10,476 bases of DNA from Larix sibirica (lineage: Eukaryota > Streptophyta > Pinopsida > Pinales > Pinaceae): positions 17,128-27,603 of the forward strand of contig NWUY0300052130.1 in NCBI GenBank assembly GCA_004151065.3, in the 5' to 3' direction. The translations under genes were made by a program, and so were the position numbers. How positions within the stretch are numbered: position 1 is the stretch's first letter; every line of letters starts with the position of its first letter. Under the pieces are notes generated by a model that was not told the origin of the DNA, ran no database searches, and saw nothing but the letters and a program-made list of their open reading frames with translations. Positions 1 to 7,524 of this stretch are shown one piece after another.

Positions 1-192
1 TATAATTCTAGGGTCACCCTAGTTAGACACATTAGGTACATTCATTCTCAACACAAGGAAAACGTTTTTGAATTTTTCTTACAAAAAGAAGAAGATCAAA
101 TTACATGACGTTAAAATGAAGTCAGATTCAGAATTCGTGTTATTTTAAGACTACAAAGATATCTCTTACCACATGTCATCTTCTACTTCATC
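1..192. other. AT-rich non-coding DNA
   Basis: I see no reading frame, RNA gene or recognisable repeat here. The stretch is AT-rich and is the start of the left flank of the LINE insertion further along. Confidence 0.5.
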
Positions 193-459
193 TTGATGTG
201 TCTATGGCTTGTGTTGTACCATCACTTGTGGGTAATGCGCCCTTGCGATATTAATACTTTGAGGGATCTACGCATACTCCAACTTTTTCTAAGTGGGTAT
301 TTGTCCTTTGTCAATTCATCACTTGTGGGTAATGCGCACCTCTTGTACCGTCGGCTGTGGAAGTTGCTCATAGATGGTATTCAACCGTTGTACCCTTATA
401 GGAACTTGTGCGCGTGGGTGAAAGGTCCTTGCTTTGCAGATAGTCGGTTACATTTTTAG
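193..459 (+). other. Unrecognised 88-codon open frame, doubtful gene
   Basis: This frame runs 88 codons from ATG at 193 to a stop at 457-459 and is somewhat richer in GC than its surroundings. The predicted peptide is rich in Leu, Trp, Tyr and Arg and begins MMCLWLVLYHH. I recognise no domain, signal peptide or motif. The frame contains a 20-bp direct repeat (221-240 and 318-337) whose two copies fall in different reading frames, which argues against a conserved protein. There is no visible promoter, intron or poly-A context. It could be a chance frame, a single exon, or the remnant of an old transposon. I do not regard it as a supported gene. Confidence 0.12.
221..337. repeat. 20-bp direct repeat pair, 97 bp apart
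   Basis: The 20-mer ATCACTTGTGGGTAATGCGC occurs exactly at 221-240 and again at 318-337. The sequence around each copy (CTTGTACC, GTTGTACC, TTGTGCGCG) also looks like shuffled versions of one short theme. This suggests a degenerate local duplication. No function is evident. Confidence 0.7.
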
Positions 460-793
460 ATAAGTATTTCCGTGTGTGTGAAATGTGTTGTGAATAACAT
501 TGAAATATGCTTAAGGTAGTTACTGTTGAATGTTTTATTTAATTTCTTGGAATTACTATCGTCATTGGGATTGCATTCGTAACAATTATGTTTGCATTGA
601 TTTCATACATATTTACCTGTGTTGTTCAAATATATTCACAAATTCACTGTAAACCCCAATTTAACCAGTAGAAAAATGAATTGGAAGGGTGTTTTCTGGG
701 TAAAATTATGGTTGTTTCACATTTTAGTTGGTATTGGGAGGTCACTGGGTTCGTGATATCATTCCATCCAATTGAGTAAAATGCCATGTGTTT
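460..793. other. AT-rich non-coding DNA
   Basis: No open frame of useful length, no RNA gene and no transposon signature seen. Many stops in all frames and long runs of A and T. Confidence 0.5.
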
Positions 794-851
794 AATTAAT
801 GGTAGTAAGATTCCACATGTCCAATTAATGGTAGTAATATATCACATGTCC
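794..851. repeat. 29-bp tandem repeat, two copies
   Basis: Two head-to-tail units lie at 794-822 and 823-851. Both begin AATTAATGGTAGTAA and end CACATGTCC, and they differ at three of five bases in the middle. The next bases (ATTCAATAAGACATGT) contain another ACATGT, so the motif ACATGT recurs about every 20-30 bp. This is a simple local duplication with no inferred function. Confidence 0.8.
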
Positions 852-1186
852 ATTCAATAAGACATGTATGTTAAGCTCTAGAACTTGTATGTAATACAAG
901 TGCCATACACTAATGCTCACAACAAATAACATAAGCCGCATTAAACCATGCAACATCTCAACAACTGTTGAGCATAAACAATAGGACACAATGAATTAAA
1001 GGGTCATTGGCAAGAGGTTGAGTTGAGAGTAAGTCCGGCCAGTCCTATTTTGGGGTGTGAAGAGCAACTATAATGGAGAATGAAAGAAATAAGGGTAGAT
1101 TCATTCATGAGCCAATTCTAGTTTAAAGGGGTTCGAAACACAAAGCTGGAAAGGTTGTGCATTGAAACAGAATGCTAGAAATGTTG
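852..1186. other. Non-coding DNA
   Basis: No gene, RNA or mobile element recognised. A GGTTCGAAA string near 1130-1138 resembles a tRNA T-loop, but no stems or anticodon arm surround it. Confidence 0.45.
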
Positions 1187-1378
1187 TGCATATGCTACTA
1201 GTGCTTCTTGTAGCCACATGCCTCTAGAAATGGGGAAAATTTATAACCAAATCTCACATTGAAAGAACCACCTTTATTCCAATGTGCATATGCTACTTAT
1301 GTTGCTAGTAGCCTACAAGCCTCCAAACGTAGGGCAAGTATACGACCAATTCTCACCAGCAGAGGTAGCGGAAGCAAT
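1187..1378. repeat. Diverged ~96-bp tandem duplication
   Basis: TGTGCATATGCTACT at 1187-1201 recurs at 1283-1297. The following ~75 bases align by eye in both units: GTAGCC, then CCTC, a GGG run, a segment like TATAACCAA or TACGACCAA, then TCTCAC. Many substitutions and at least one 1-base gap separate the two units. This is an old local duplication, much older than the near-identical copies joined at the N. The part from 1237 on is repeated again in 2416-2557. Confidence 0.55.
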
Positions 1379-2414
1379 AATAGTTCCAACAACAAGTTTG
1401 AGCAGATAGATCATGCCAATCAAGAAAATATGTTTGATCAAAGAATTGGGGAAGAACATGTTTATAAGCATCTTGGAAACAACATTGATCGAGATAGATA
1501 AAGTTGGGGTTGCAAGGGGAATAAATTCTATCTCTACTACTGAAGGATATTAAATTGGAACATAAAAAACTAAATCATCTATCGATTAATTTTCATTGAT
1601 GCATCTATAGGGAGGGTTGTTGGTGGATCTCAATCGAAGATTGGATTTGGATCAATTGTTGTAAATAACTCGACTAACTACCAAATCCGGGCCACCATAT
1701 AAATTGCAATAACAACTTTAAGCCAATCTCAAGCCAATTTGTCTTCCAATCCCATTGTGGATTTTGTCTCTATTACAAGTGAGTTGTTTCAACCCTAGAC
1801 ACTCAACTTGAACATGAAAAGCAAGGGCTACTGAAGATTACTGAGTTGCCCCATAACCTGAAAATGATCCTACAAAGGCAAACCCAAGTATATTCAGGAT
1901 AATGTATTATGTTCAATTTATTTTTTCTTTCCTTATAAAGAATAAAGGAAATTATTCTTTCAGGTAGATTATAGTTTACTATTTTTGAGTATAAGGTAGA
2001 TTAGACAATAGAGCAAACAAACCAAGTCCATCTGACCCTTCCCTTTATAACAAACAAGGCAGGTTTGCAAAAGAGCCAACCCTCATGCCCATGCCTAGGT
2101 CAAGATGGACATGAAACTATAATATCATTTAAACACTATTAGGATAAAACTCTATTCAAAACCCACTATTAAACTATTGTATCATAAAAAGGAAGAAAAT
2201 AAGAATTTCTTCATTATTTTCCACAACTTTATAGTTACTCACTATGCTTCAAGTATGTGTTAAGGATCATCGAGTTTGTACTTCATATGCCTTTTAGACA
2301 TGCTAAGTTGATGCTTATTAAAAATGGTTTTATGATGTTATTGCTACGTCACTCTTGTGAAAGGCATTGAAGGTAATGATGCTGATTTTATGAAGGCATT
2401 AATGGTAATTAATC
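1237..2414. repeat. Copy A of a 1178-bp direct repeat ending at the N (end of block 1)
   Basis: This segment is repeated base for base at a constant offset of 1179 in 2416-3593, with no net insertion or deletion. By eye I count about 16 substitutions in 1178 bp. Five lie in the first ~275 bp and about eleven in the last ~270 bp, with none between about 1511 and 2143. Copy A ends exactly at the single N at 2415 and copy B begins right after it. That is the geometry of two overlapping contig ends left unmerged. The content is AT-rich non-coding DNA. An 80-codon frame at 1259-1501 is broken in copy B by CGA to TGA, so it is not supported as a gene. Confidence 0.93.
1574..1702 (+). pseudogene. 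Possible RNase H-like fragment (weak)
   Basis: One forward frame, entered after a stop at about 1571, reads through a peptide containing FIDASIGRVVGG, then KIGFGSIVVNN, and stops at TAA 1700-1702. The pattern of a hydrophobic strand, Asp-Ala-Ser, a Gly-rich turn and then G-x-G plus a hydrophobic strand resembles the first two strands of RVT_3-type RNase H domains in plant retroelements. In those domains this Asp is the first catalytic residue. After the stop the same frame remains open to about 1796, but I cannot recognise the remaining acidic residues. The same sequence occurs unchanged in the second copy at about 2753-2881. It may be a remnant of an older retroelement or chance similarity. 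Confidence 0.22.
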
Positions 2415-2415
2415 N
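2415..2415. other. Single N at a block junction (block 1 to block 2)
   Basis: An isolated N separates two near-identical 1178-bp sequences. The left copy ends at 2414 and the right copy starts at 2416. Some scaffolders place one n where two contigs are predicted to overlap but are not merged, and this pattern matches. I read it as an assembly join, not an ambiguous base. Confidence 0.9.
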
Positions 2416-3593
2416 AAATTTATAACCAAATCTCACATTGAAAGAACCACCTTTATTCCAATGTGCATATGCTACTTATGTTGCTAGTAGCCTACAAGCC
2501 TCCAAACGTAGGGAAAGTATATGACCAATTCTCACCAGCAGAGGTAGCGGAAGCAATAATAGTTCCAACAATAAGTTTGAGCAGATAGATCATGCCAATC
2601 AAGAAAATATGTTTGATCAAAGAATTGGGGAAGAACATGTTTATAATCATCTTGGAAACAACATTGATCGAGATAGATAAAGTTGGGGGTGCAAGGGGAA
2701 TAAATTCTATCTCTACTACTGAAGGATATTAAATTGGAACATAAAAAACTAAATCATCTATCGATTAATTTTCATTGATGCATCTATAGGGAGGGTTGTT
2801 GGTGGATCTCAATCGAAGATTGGATTTGGATCAATTGTTGTAAATAACTCGACTAACTACCAAATCCGGGCCACCATATAAATTGCAATAACAACTTTAA
2901 GCCAATCTCAAGCCAATTTGTCTTCCAATCCCATTGTGGATTTTGTCTCTATTACAAGTGAGTTGTTTCAACCCTAGACACTCAACTTGAACATGAAAAG
3001 CAAGGGCTACTGAAGATTACTGAGTTGCCCCATAACCTGAAAATGATCCTACAAAGGCAAACCCAAGTATATTCAGGATAATGTATTATGTTCAATTTAT
3101 TTTTTCTTTCCTTATAAAGAATAAAGGAAATTATTCTTTCAGGTAGATTATAGTTTACTATTTTTGAGTATAAGGTAGATTAGACAATAGAGCAAACAAA
3201 CCAAGTCCATCTGACCCTTCCCTTTATAACAAACAAGGCAGGTTTGCAAAAGAGCCAACCCTCATGCCCATGCCTAGGTCAAGATGGACATGAAACTATA
3301 ATATCATTTAAACACTATTAGGGTAAAACTCTATTCAGAACCCACTATTAAACTATTGTATCAGAAAAAGGAAGAAAATAAGAATTTCTTCATTATTTTC
3401 CACAACTTTATAGTTACTCACTATACTTCAAGTATGTGTTAAGGATCATCAAGTTTGTACTTCATATTCCTTTTAGACATGCTAAGTTGATGCTTATTCA
3501 AAATGGTTTTATGATGTTATTGCTATGTCGCTCTTGTGAAAGGCAATGAAGGTAATGAAGCTGATTTTATGAAGGCATTAATGGTAATTAATC
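2416..3593. repeat. Copy B of the 1178-bp direct repeat (start of block 2)
   Basis: This is the partner of 1237-2414. Copy B carries GGGAAAGTATATGACC where copy A has GGGCAAGTATACGACC, which puts a stop in the 80-codon frame seen in copy A. Nothing else in it looks coding. It holds a small A/T-rich hairpin (TTTCCTT with AAGGAAA, about 3107-3130) that also occurs in copy A. On the non-redundant path only one of the two copies should be counted. Confidence 0.93.
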
Positions 3594-3768
3594 CAATCAA
3601 AAGTCTTGTGAAGGTGATGGCATCAATAATTAGTTGGTCTTGTGAAATATATACAAAGGTGACATCATCACATATATACAAAGGAAAGGTAGTGAAAAAA
3701 GTCGTTAAATAAATTTCATCCAAAATTTACGTGAATGAAGCCATGATAAAAAAATTATAGAAAAAGTA
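3594..3768. other. Left flank of the LINE insertion
   Basis: This is single-copy DNA in the window, between the repeated segment and the LINE. It contains the 13-mer ATATATACAAAGG twice, at 3647-3659 and 3672-3684, and no gene. It is the pre-insertion DNA next to the poly-A end of the element. Confidence 0.6.
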
Positions 3769-3782
3769 GAACCTTGGAATCT
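3769..3782. repeat. Target-site duplication of the LINE, poly-A side
   Basis: GAACCTTGGAATCT lies directly next to the poly-T run and is repeated exactly at 9733-9746, where the element's truncated 5' end meets the right flank. A third copy at 6806-6819 belongs to block 3, the redundant copy of that same junction. A 14-bp duplication flanking a poly-A tail and a 5'-truncated end is what target-primed reverse transcription leaves. One or two of the bases may be chance matches. Confidence 0.85.
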
Positions 3783-3790
3783 TTTTTTTT
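3782..3790 (-). other. Poly-A tail of the LINE (poly-T on +)
   Basis: A run of nine T on the + strand, following the target-site duplication, is the poly-A tail at the 3' end of the minus-strand LINE. Its first T is shared with the target-site duplication. Confidence 0.82.
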
Positions 3791-4116
3791 CACAAGTTAA
3801 AATGCTATACTTTATATAATAAGTATAAGTAAGTTATATAATTGTCCATAAAACCAAATCCATACACATGCCATCCCAACAATCTCCAATGTAACTAGTA
3901 CATGAAACCCAACTGCCCAGCAAGTACCTAGTAGATAAATAATACAACCAACAAGATATACCAATCCCAAGTGGAACCATACAATACCAGTAGAACAGGG
4001 AACCAGTCAGTGATACGAAGAACCAAAAAAATAACAAGAAAATAGAAAGTATAGCCGCCGAGGCATACTGAGATGCCCAATAGATAATGAATCTGAAAAA
4101 TAACAAAAGTATGGAA
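3783..4116 (-). other. 3' UTR of the LINE
   Basis: This lies between the RNase H stop codon (first triplet on + at 4117-4119) and the poly-A tail, about 330 bp. On the minus strand it is U-rich, which creates a 103-codon hydrophobic frame at 3834-4145 that overlaps the end of the RNase H frame. I treat that frame as a by-product of base composition. Its upstream 155 bp are repeated exactly in 7370-7524. Confidence 0.65.
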
Positions 4117-4572
4117 CTAGGAGGAAAATATGTTCCAGAACCCAATCAAAGGATGATATGATCCCTCACAAATCTCAAAACAAATACATCCATCTAAAGC
4201 CAACAGAGCCCTACACGAGAGCACATTCGCATCTGTATTATGCTCCCTGAAAATGTGTATGATAGAAGTCTGTGAGCATTTTTCCAAGAGGATATTGGTT
4301 TGATCCATCCAAGAGGTTAGTGCCAGTGCATTGAAGGATCCAACTGCATTTTCCTAGTTTACAATGGTCAATGCATCCCTGACCACCTGTTCCAAGTTGA
4401 TATTGGCCTTAGTCACAAAAAATAAAACCAGCCAAAGTGCCAACAATTCCCCTTTAGTATTGGTACCCAAGCCACGGGACATCCAAAGTTTGATATGATC
4501 GCCATTTTACAATTCAATAAATGCACCTGCACCACACCTACCCGAAGAGCACTGCGCAGCACCATCAAACCG
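4117..4572 (-). pseudogene. LINE RNase H domain, block 2 copy (broken)
   Basis: This is the C-terminal RNase H (RVT_3 type) of the LINE ORF2, which would cleave RNA in RNA-DNA hybrids during reverse transcription. Reading on the minus strand from 4572, the N-terminal strand RFDGAA holds the first catalytic Asp. A TAA at 4507-4509 interrupts the frame after FIEL. This copy has a second stop (TAG, + triplet 4354-4356), where the block 4 copy has Trp in VNWENA. The C-terminal part, with FREHNTDANVLS and a tail ending FWNIFSS, is intact. The last catalytic Asp of the N-x-x-A-D-x-L pattern is Asn here (4225-4227). It is clearly non-functional. Confidence 0.82.
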
Positions 4573-5315
4573 GGCTCGATTCCCAAATCGAAGTAGTAGT
4601 GGCAGCCAGTCTACTCGATCAGTGGCCAAATTACCCACTATCTGAGACCCCACATATTCCTGAAAAAGTGTTTGAACTGTACCTGCAATCCTACTGGGCT
4701 CTGAAGCTATATGCTCAAATATCTGTCGATTCCGAGACTTCCAGATCTCTCAAGATGCAAAACAAACCAAATCCCCATAATTGTTGTTGATTGCGAACCA
4801 ATTTTTAAAACAATCTTGAATCGTATCCCCTGACTAAACCTACAAATTTGTAAAATGGGTCCCAAAATATGACCAAACTTTTACAGTGAATGGACAATTT
4901 ACAAAGAGATGAACAATAATTATGCATCTTGACGACAATGTGAACAAATATTTGGGCCTATTATGCCCCTCTTTTGCAGGTTTTCCCAGATTAATATCTT
5001 CCCTTCCAACAGTAACCACACAAATATCTTAACTTTAAGGGTAATCTCCATTTCCAGCAACAACAGTGCCACCACTTCGTCTCCCATTTTGTATTATTCA
5101 TAATAGCCTCATATGCCAGATGAGCTATAATAGTGTCGTCCCGAGTATTCCAGGACCAGAAGAAGTCGATCCTCACCATCCAAATTCTAATATTGCTCGA
5201 AGCAGGATCCAGCGTGAAACTCTTCCATTCTGCACCATCACACCAAACAAGTCCCAACAGGCACTCAACCATCTATGAAAATTATGTGTTGGATTGTTAT
5301 CGATGAGTATATGAT
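4573..5315 (-). pseudogene. LINE linker and zf-RVT region, block 2 copy (frameshifted)
   Basis: This is the stretch between RT thumb and RNase H. Readable peptides include EWKSFTLDPASSN, then WSWNTRDDTI, then WETKWWHCCCWKW and a CSHC pair, in different frames. Compared with the block 4 copy it has its own indels: a lost base at about 5040 (AAGGG against AAGTGG), another near 4916, an extra base at about 5206 (AGGATCC against AGATCC) and a 4-bp loss near 5257. The extra base at 5206 keeps the frame through LDPASSN, where the other copy shifts. The zf-RVT module (C-x2-C then H-x4-5-C) is thought to bind nucleic acid next to RT. The region is coding remnant, not a gene. Confidence 0.72.
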
Positions 5316-5671
5316 TTAATAATAGTATCCTCGGTTTCTTAGGTGGGATACCAATTATGTCGAAATCCTGAATGTTAGAGGGCCACCCACTATTGGATCT
5401 TCACCAATCAATATGTTATGACCATTCCCATGATACCAATCCAACCATTCTGCCATAACCAATAAAGATGAGAGTAATCTCACCCAAATATTTGAGATAC
5501 CTTTAGTTGTCTTCCTCTTTGAGCATATCCATTGAATAGTGGAAAAATTACCAAAATATTTGTCTTTTAGGATTTTGCCCCACACACAATCCATTGATAA
5601 TGCTCTCCATAGACTTTTAGCCAATAAAGCAAATGAGAAAGAGTATATGTTCTTGATCGACCAACCACCCT
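5190..5671. repeat. 482-bp segment present three times
   Basis: The same stretch appears at 5190-5671 (end of block 2), 5673-6157 (start of block 3) and 8600-9084 (inside block 4). The last two are identical by eye. The first differs from them by scattered substitutions and a net 3-bp shortening. The first two directly flank the N at 5672. Confidence 0.92.
5316..5671 (-). pseudogene. Partial LINE RT thumb, block 2 copy
   Basis: A minus-strand remnant of the region downstream of RT, cut at the block junction. It contains GGWSIKNIYSFSFALLAKS, a common plant LINE post-RT motif, followed by YHGNGHNILIGEDP. It then meets a premature TAA (+ triplet 5355-5357) where the other copies have Glu in RISTEL. 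The open frame that appears to start upstream at 5717 crosses the N and is therefore a junction chimera, not a real start. Confidence 0.8.
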
Positions 5672-5672
5672 N
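5672..5672. other. Single N at a block junction (block 2 to block 3)
   Basis: The N sits between the end of one copy of the 482-bp segment and the start of the next. The sequence before it (CCAACCACCCT) is found again at 6147-6157, where it continues normally into GAGCGTATGG. This shows that the N interrupts a continuous element. Confidence 0.9.
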
Positions 5673-5801
5673 ATATTGCTCGAAGCAGATCCAGCGTGAA
5701 ACTCTTCCATTCTGCAACCATCACACAAACAAGTCCCAACTGGGAGGCACTCAACCATCTATGAAAATTATGTGTTGGATTGTTATCGATGAGTATATGA
5801 T
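5673..5801 (-). pseudogene. Start of LINE linker, block 3 copy (partial)
   Basis: The minus-strand remnant between the end of the RT-frame ORF (stop at 5802-5804) and the block edge. A different frame from the RT reads HNFHRWLSASQLGL, so a frameshift lies close to the end of the RT frame, as in block 4. Confidence 0.6.
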
Positions 5802-6805
5802 TTAATAGTAGTATCCTCGGTTTCTTAGGTGGGATACCAATTCTGTCGAAATCCTGAATGTTAGAGGACCACCCACTATTGGATCTTCACCGATCAATAT
5901 GTTATGACCATTCCCATGATACCAAGCCAACCATTCTGCCATAACCAAGAAAGATGAGAGTAATCTCGCCCAAATATTTGAGATACCTTTAGTTGTCTTC
6001 CTCTTTGAGCATATCCACTGAATAGTGGAAAAATTACTAAAATATTTGTCTTTTAGGACTTTGCCCCACACACAATCCATTGATAATGCTCTCCATAGAC
6101 TTTTAGCCAATAAAGCAGATGAGAAAGAGTATATGTTCTTGATCGACCAACCACCCTGAGCGTATGGACGAGCCAGCTTGGTCCAATCAACTAAATGGAT
6201 TTTTTGACTTCCATTCCCCGACCATATGAAATGATCGATCTTCTTGCGTATACTGGTCAGTATGGTTTTGGGGATTCTGCACAGTGAAAACCAATATACC
6301 CCCAGGTTTTGTAGTACAGACTTCACTAACGTAAGACGACCACCACTGGATAACCATCGCCATTGCCAATGATGTATCCTCTGTTCTATCTTTTGTAGGA
6401 GCCACTGCCAATCCGTGATCCGATAGCCATTTGATTTTAAATAATAACCAAGGTATTTGGTACCTTCCGTCAATTCACCAACCCTATAGGAGAGAAGATA
6501 AACAAATTTTGATAGCTGAAATCCCTCCAGATTATGCTTTAAGAGTTTCGATTTCCTTTCATTAATAGTCATGCCTAAGGTGTGGCAGAAGAGTTGTAGT
6601 AGACAACTGATACGGTTCCATTCATGTAGATCTGCAATCCCAAATAACATCATATCGTCAACAAAAATTGATGAGTGATTGATATATTAGGAGATACCTG
6701 GATCCCGGATAACAGAGAGTCTTCCTTGGCTTTATGTATCATCCTGTTGGGGCCATCTATCACAATCAAAAATAGTAATGAAGAAAGGGGACAGCCCTGC
6801 CAAAG
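5802..6805 (-). pseudogene. LINE RT palm end and thumb, block 3 copy
   Basis: This is part of a LINE reverse transcriptase, which would copy element RNA into DNA at the nicked target. From 6805 downward the first frame reads QGCPLSSLLF (RT block 4), then a RMIHKAKEDSLLSG helix and ITHQF. At about 6663-6667 the frame slips one base within a T run, and the next frame opens with FVDD (6654-6665), the catalytic motif, complete in this copy. Then come SGMTINERKSK-like, YLGYYLKSNGYR, GGRLTLVKSVLQNL, IPKTIL and GGWSIKNIYSFSSALLAKS blocks, to a stop at 5802. An ATG at 6653 lies inside FVDDMM and is not a start. The Arg of RQGCPLSP is Trp in this copy. This is an inactive, 5'-truncated fragment. Confidence 0.87.
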
Positions 6806-6819
6806 GAACCTTGGAATCT
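6806..6819. repeat. Redundant copy of the right target-site duplication
   Basis: GAACCTTGGAATCT here marks the LINE 5' junction in block 3. It corresponds to 9733-9746 in block 4. In the collapsed locus only one of these two exists, which leaves the expected pair with 3769-3782. Confidence 0.8.
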
Positions 6820-7368
6820 ATTAATGCTAACTAGCTTAGTTTCTTGTATTACTTCCCTTCATCCCCTATAGCATTAAGTGTTTTGCTTTCTTATGTTTTA
6901 GAAGCACTAAAATTTCATATATAATTTGCCCGTACCTTGAGAAGAGGCCAAAGTTATTAATTCGTTGATATAAAGAGTTGTTAATAATCTTGACTTAAAA
7001 CCTAAGTTATAAGCATCGAATGAAAATGAAAAAGAAATCAAATCATGAAGTTTATAGAGTCCTTAGTGCTTGGAGTAGAGACTTTTAGATTTTTGGAGGT
7101 CGTACTACCATGTTTAAAATATATTCAAAGGTACTAACACTTCTGTGTCATAAAGTTAGTTCTAGTGCACATGTTGGGTTTGAGAGGAGACATTATGCTA
7201 TTGGGTAGGTGGAAAGTCTATGCTCTTATTTACCTAATTTATCATAAAAATCCAAAGAATGCCAACCCTTTACCTTTTTATGAATCTAAAACACCACAAA
7301 AGGCCTATAGACTTACGTGGCATCCATCTCCATAAGACATTGATATGACAAGTCTACCTAGTAAGCAT
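6820..7368. other. Right flank of the LINE, block 3 copy, non-coding
   Basis: AT-rich DNA with no gene seen. It matches 9747-10348 with scattered differences and lacks the 49-bp segment found at 10164-10212. It ends at AAGCAT just before the N. Confidence 0.7.
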
Positions 7369-7369
7369 N
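7369..7369. other. Single N at a block junction (block 3 to block 4)
   Basis: To its left, TCTACCTAGTAAGCAT is found again near 10333-10348, where it continues into unique DNA. To its right, CAATCCCAAGTGG starts a copy of 3962 onward, in the middle of the LINE 3' UTR. The N therefore joins a right-flank end to a LINE interior, which no ordinary insertion explains. Confidence 0.92.
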
Positions 7370-7524
7370 CAATCCCAAGTGGAACCATACAATACCAGTA
7401 GAACAGGGAACCAGTCAGTGATACGAAGAACCAAAAAAATAACAAGAAAATAGAAAGTATAGCCGCCGAGGCATACTGAGATGCCCAATAGATAATGAAT
7501 CTGAAAAATAACAAAAGTATGGAA
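7370..7524 (-). other. LINE 3' UTR, block 4 copy (partial)
   Basis: Minus-strand sequence following the RNase H stop codon, cut off by the block edge at 7370. Its continuation to the poly-A tail is present only in block 2 (3783-3961). Confidence 0.7.

Larger units (their letters stand above)
3962..5671. repeat. End of block 2, repeated as 7370-9084
   Basis: This is the same sequence as the start of block 4, at an offset of 3408 that drifts to 3413 through small indels. The first 373 bp (3962-4334) are identical by eye to 7370-7742. After that substitutions appear at roughly 2-3%, with several 1-bp and one 4-bp indel. The copy ends exactly at the N at 5672. Confidence 0.92.
5673..7368. repeat. 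Whole of block 3, contained in block 4 (8600-10348)
   Basis: Every part of this block has a counterpart in 8600-10348. The first 563 bp (5673-6235) are identical by eye to 8600-9162. The rest differs by roughly 2-3% and by a 49-bp indel near 7235, with more divergence in the last ~120 bp. It begins and ends exactly at single Ns. It is best read as the second allele or an overlapping contig of the same locus. Confidence 0.92.

Noticed and set aside
1128-1142. GGTTCGAAA resembling a tRNA T-loop
   Set aside because: No flanking stem pairs, acceptor stem or anticodon arm could be found around it.
1259-1501. 80-codon plus-strand frame rich in Ser, Asn and Gln
   Set aside because: A CGA to TGA change stops it in the second copy (2416-3593), no domain is recognised, and another frame is equally protein-like.
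1643-1688. 8-bp inverted repeat GGATTTGG / CCAAATCC with a ~30-bp loop
   Set aside because: Short enough to arise by chance in AT-rich DNA and linked to no other signal.
3523-3723. 66-codon minus-strand frame in the LINE left flank
   Set aside because: AT-rich, no recognisable motif, and it crosses the end of the repeated segment; likely chance.
3834-4145. 103-codon hydrophobic minus-strand frame, membrane-protein-like, also seen at 7305-7553
   Set aside because: It overlaps the end of the RNase H frame and lies mostly in the U-rich 3' UTR. Hydrophobicity follows from base composition, and no family is recognisable.
4521-4790. 89-codon plus-strand frame, conserved at 7929-8198
   Set aside because: It is antisense to the LINE RNase H and linker. 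Its apparent conservation only reflects the duplicated block.
5355-5717. 120-codon minus-strand frame running across the N at 5672
   Set aside because: It joins the end of one block to the start of the next; the residues before the N position belong to a different part of the LINE. It is a junction chimera.
6187-6411. 74-codon minus-strand frame, also at 9114-9338
   Set aside because: An out-of-frame shadow of the RT thumb, whose correct frame shows clear LINE motifs.
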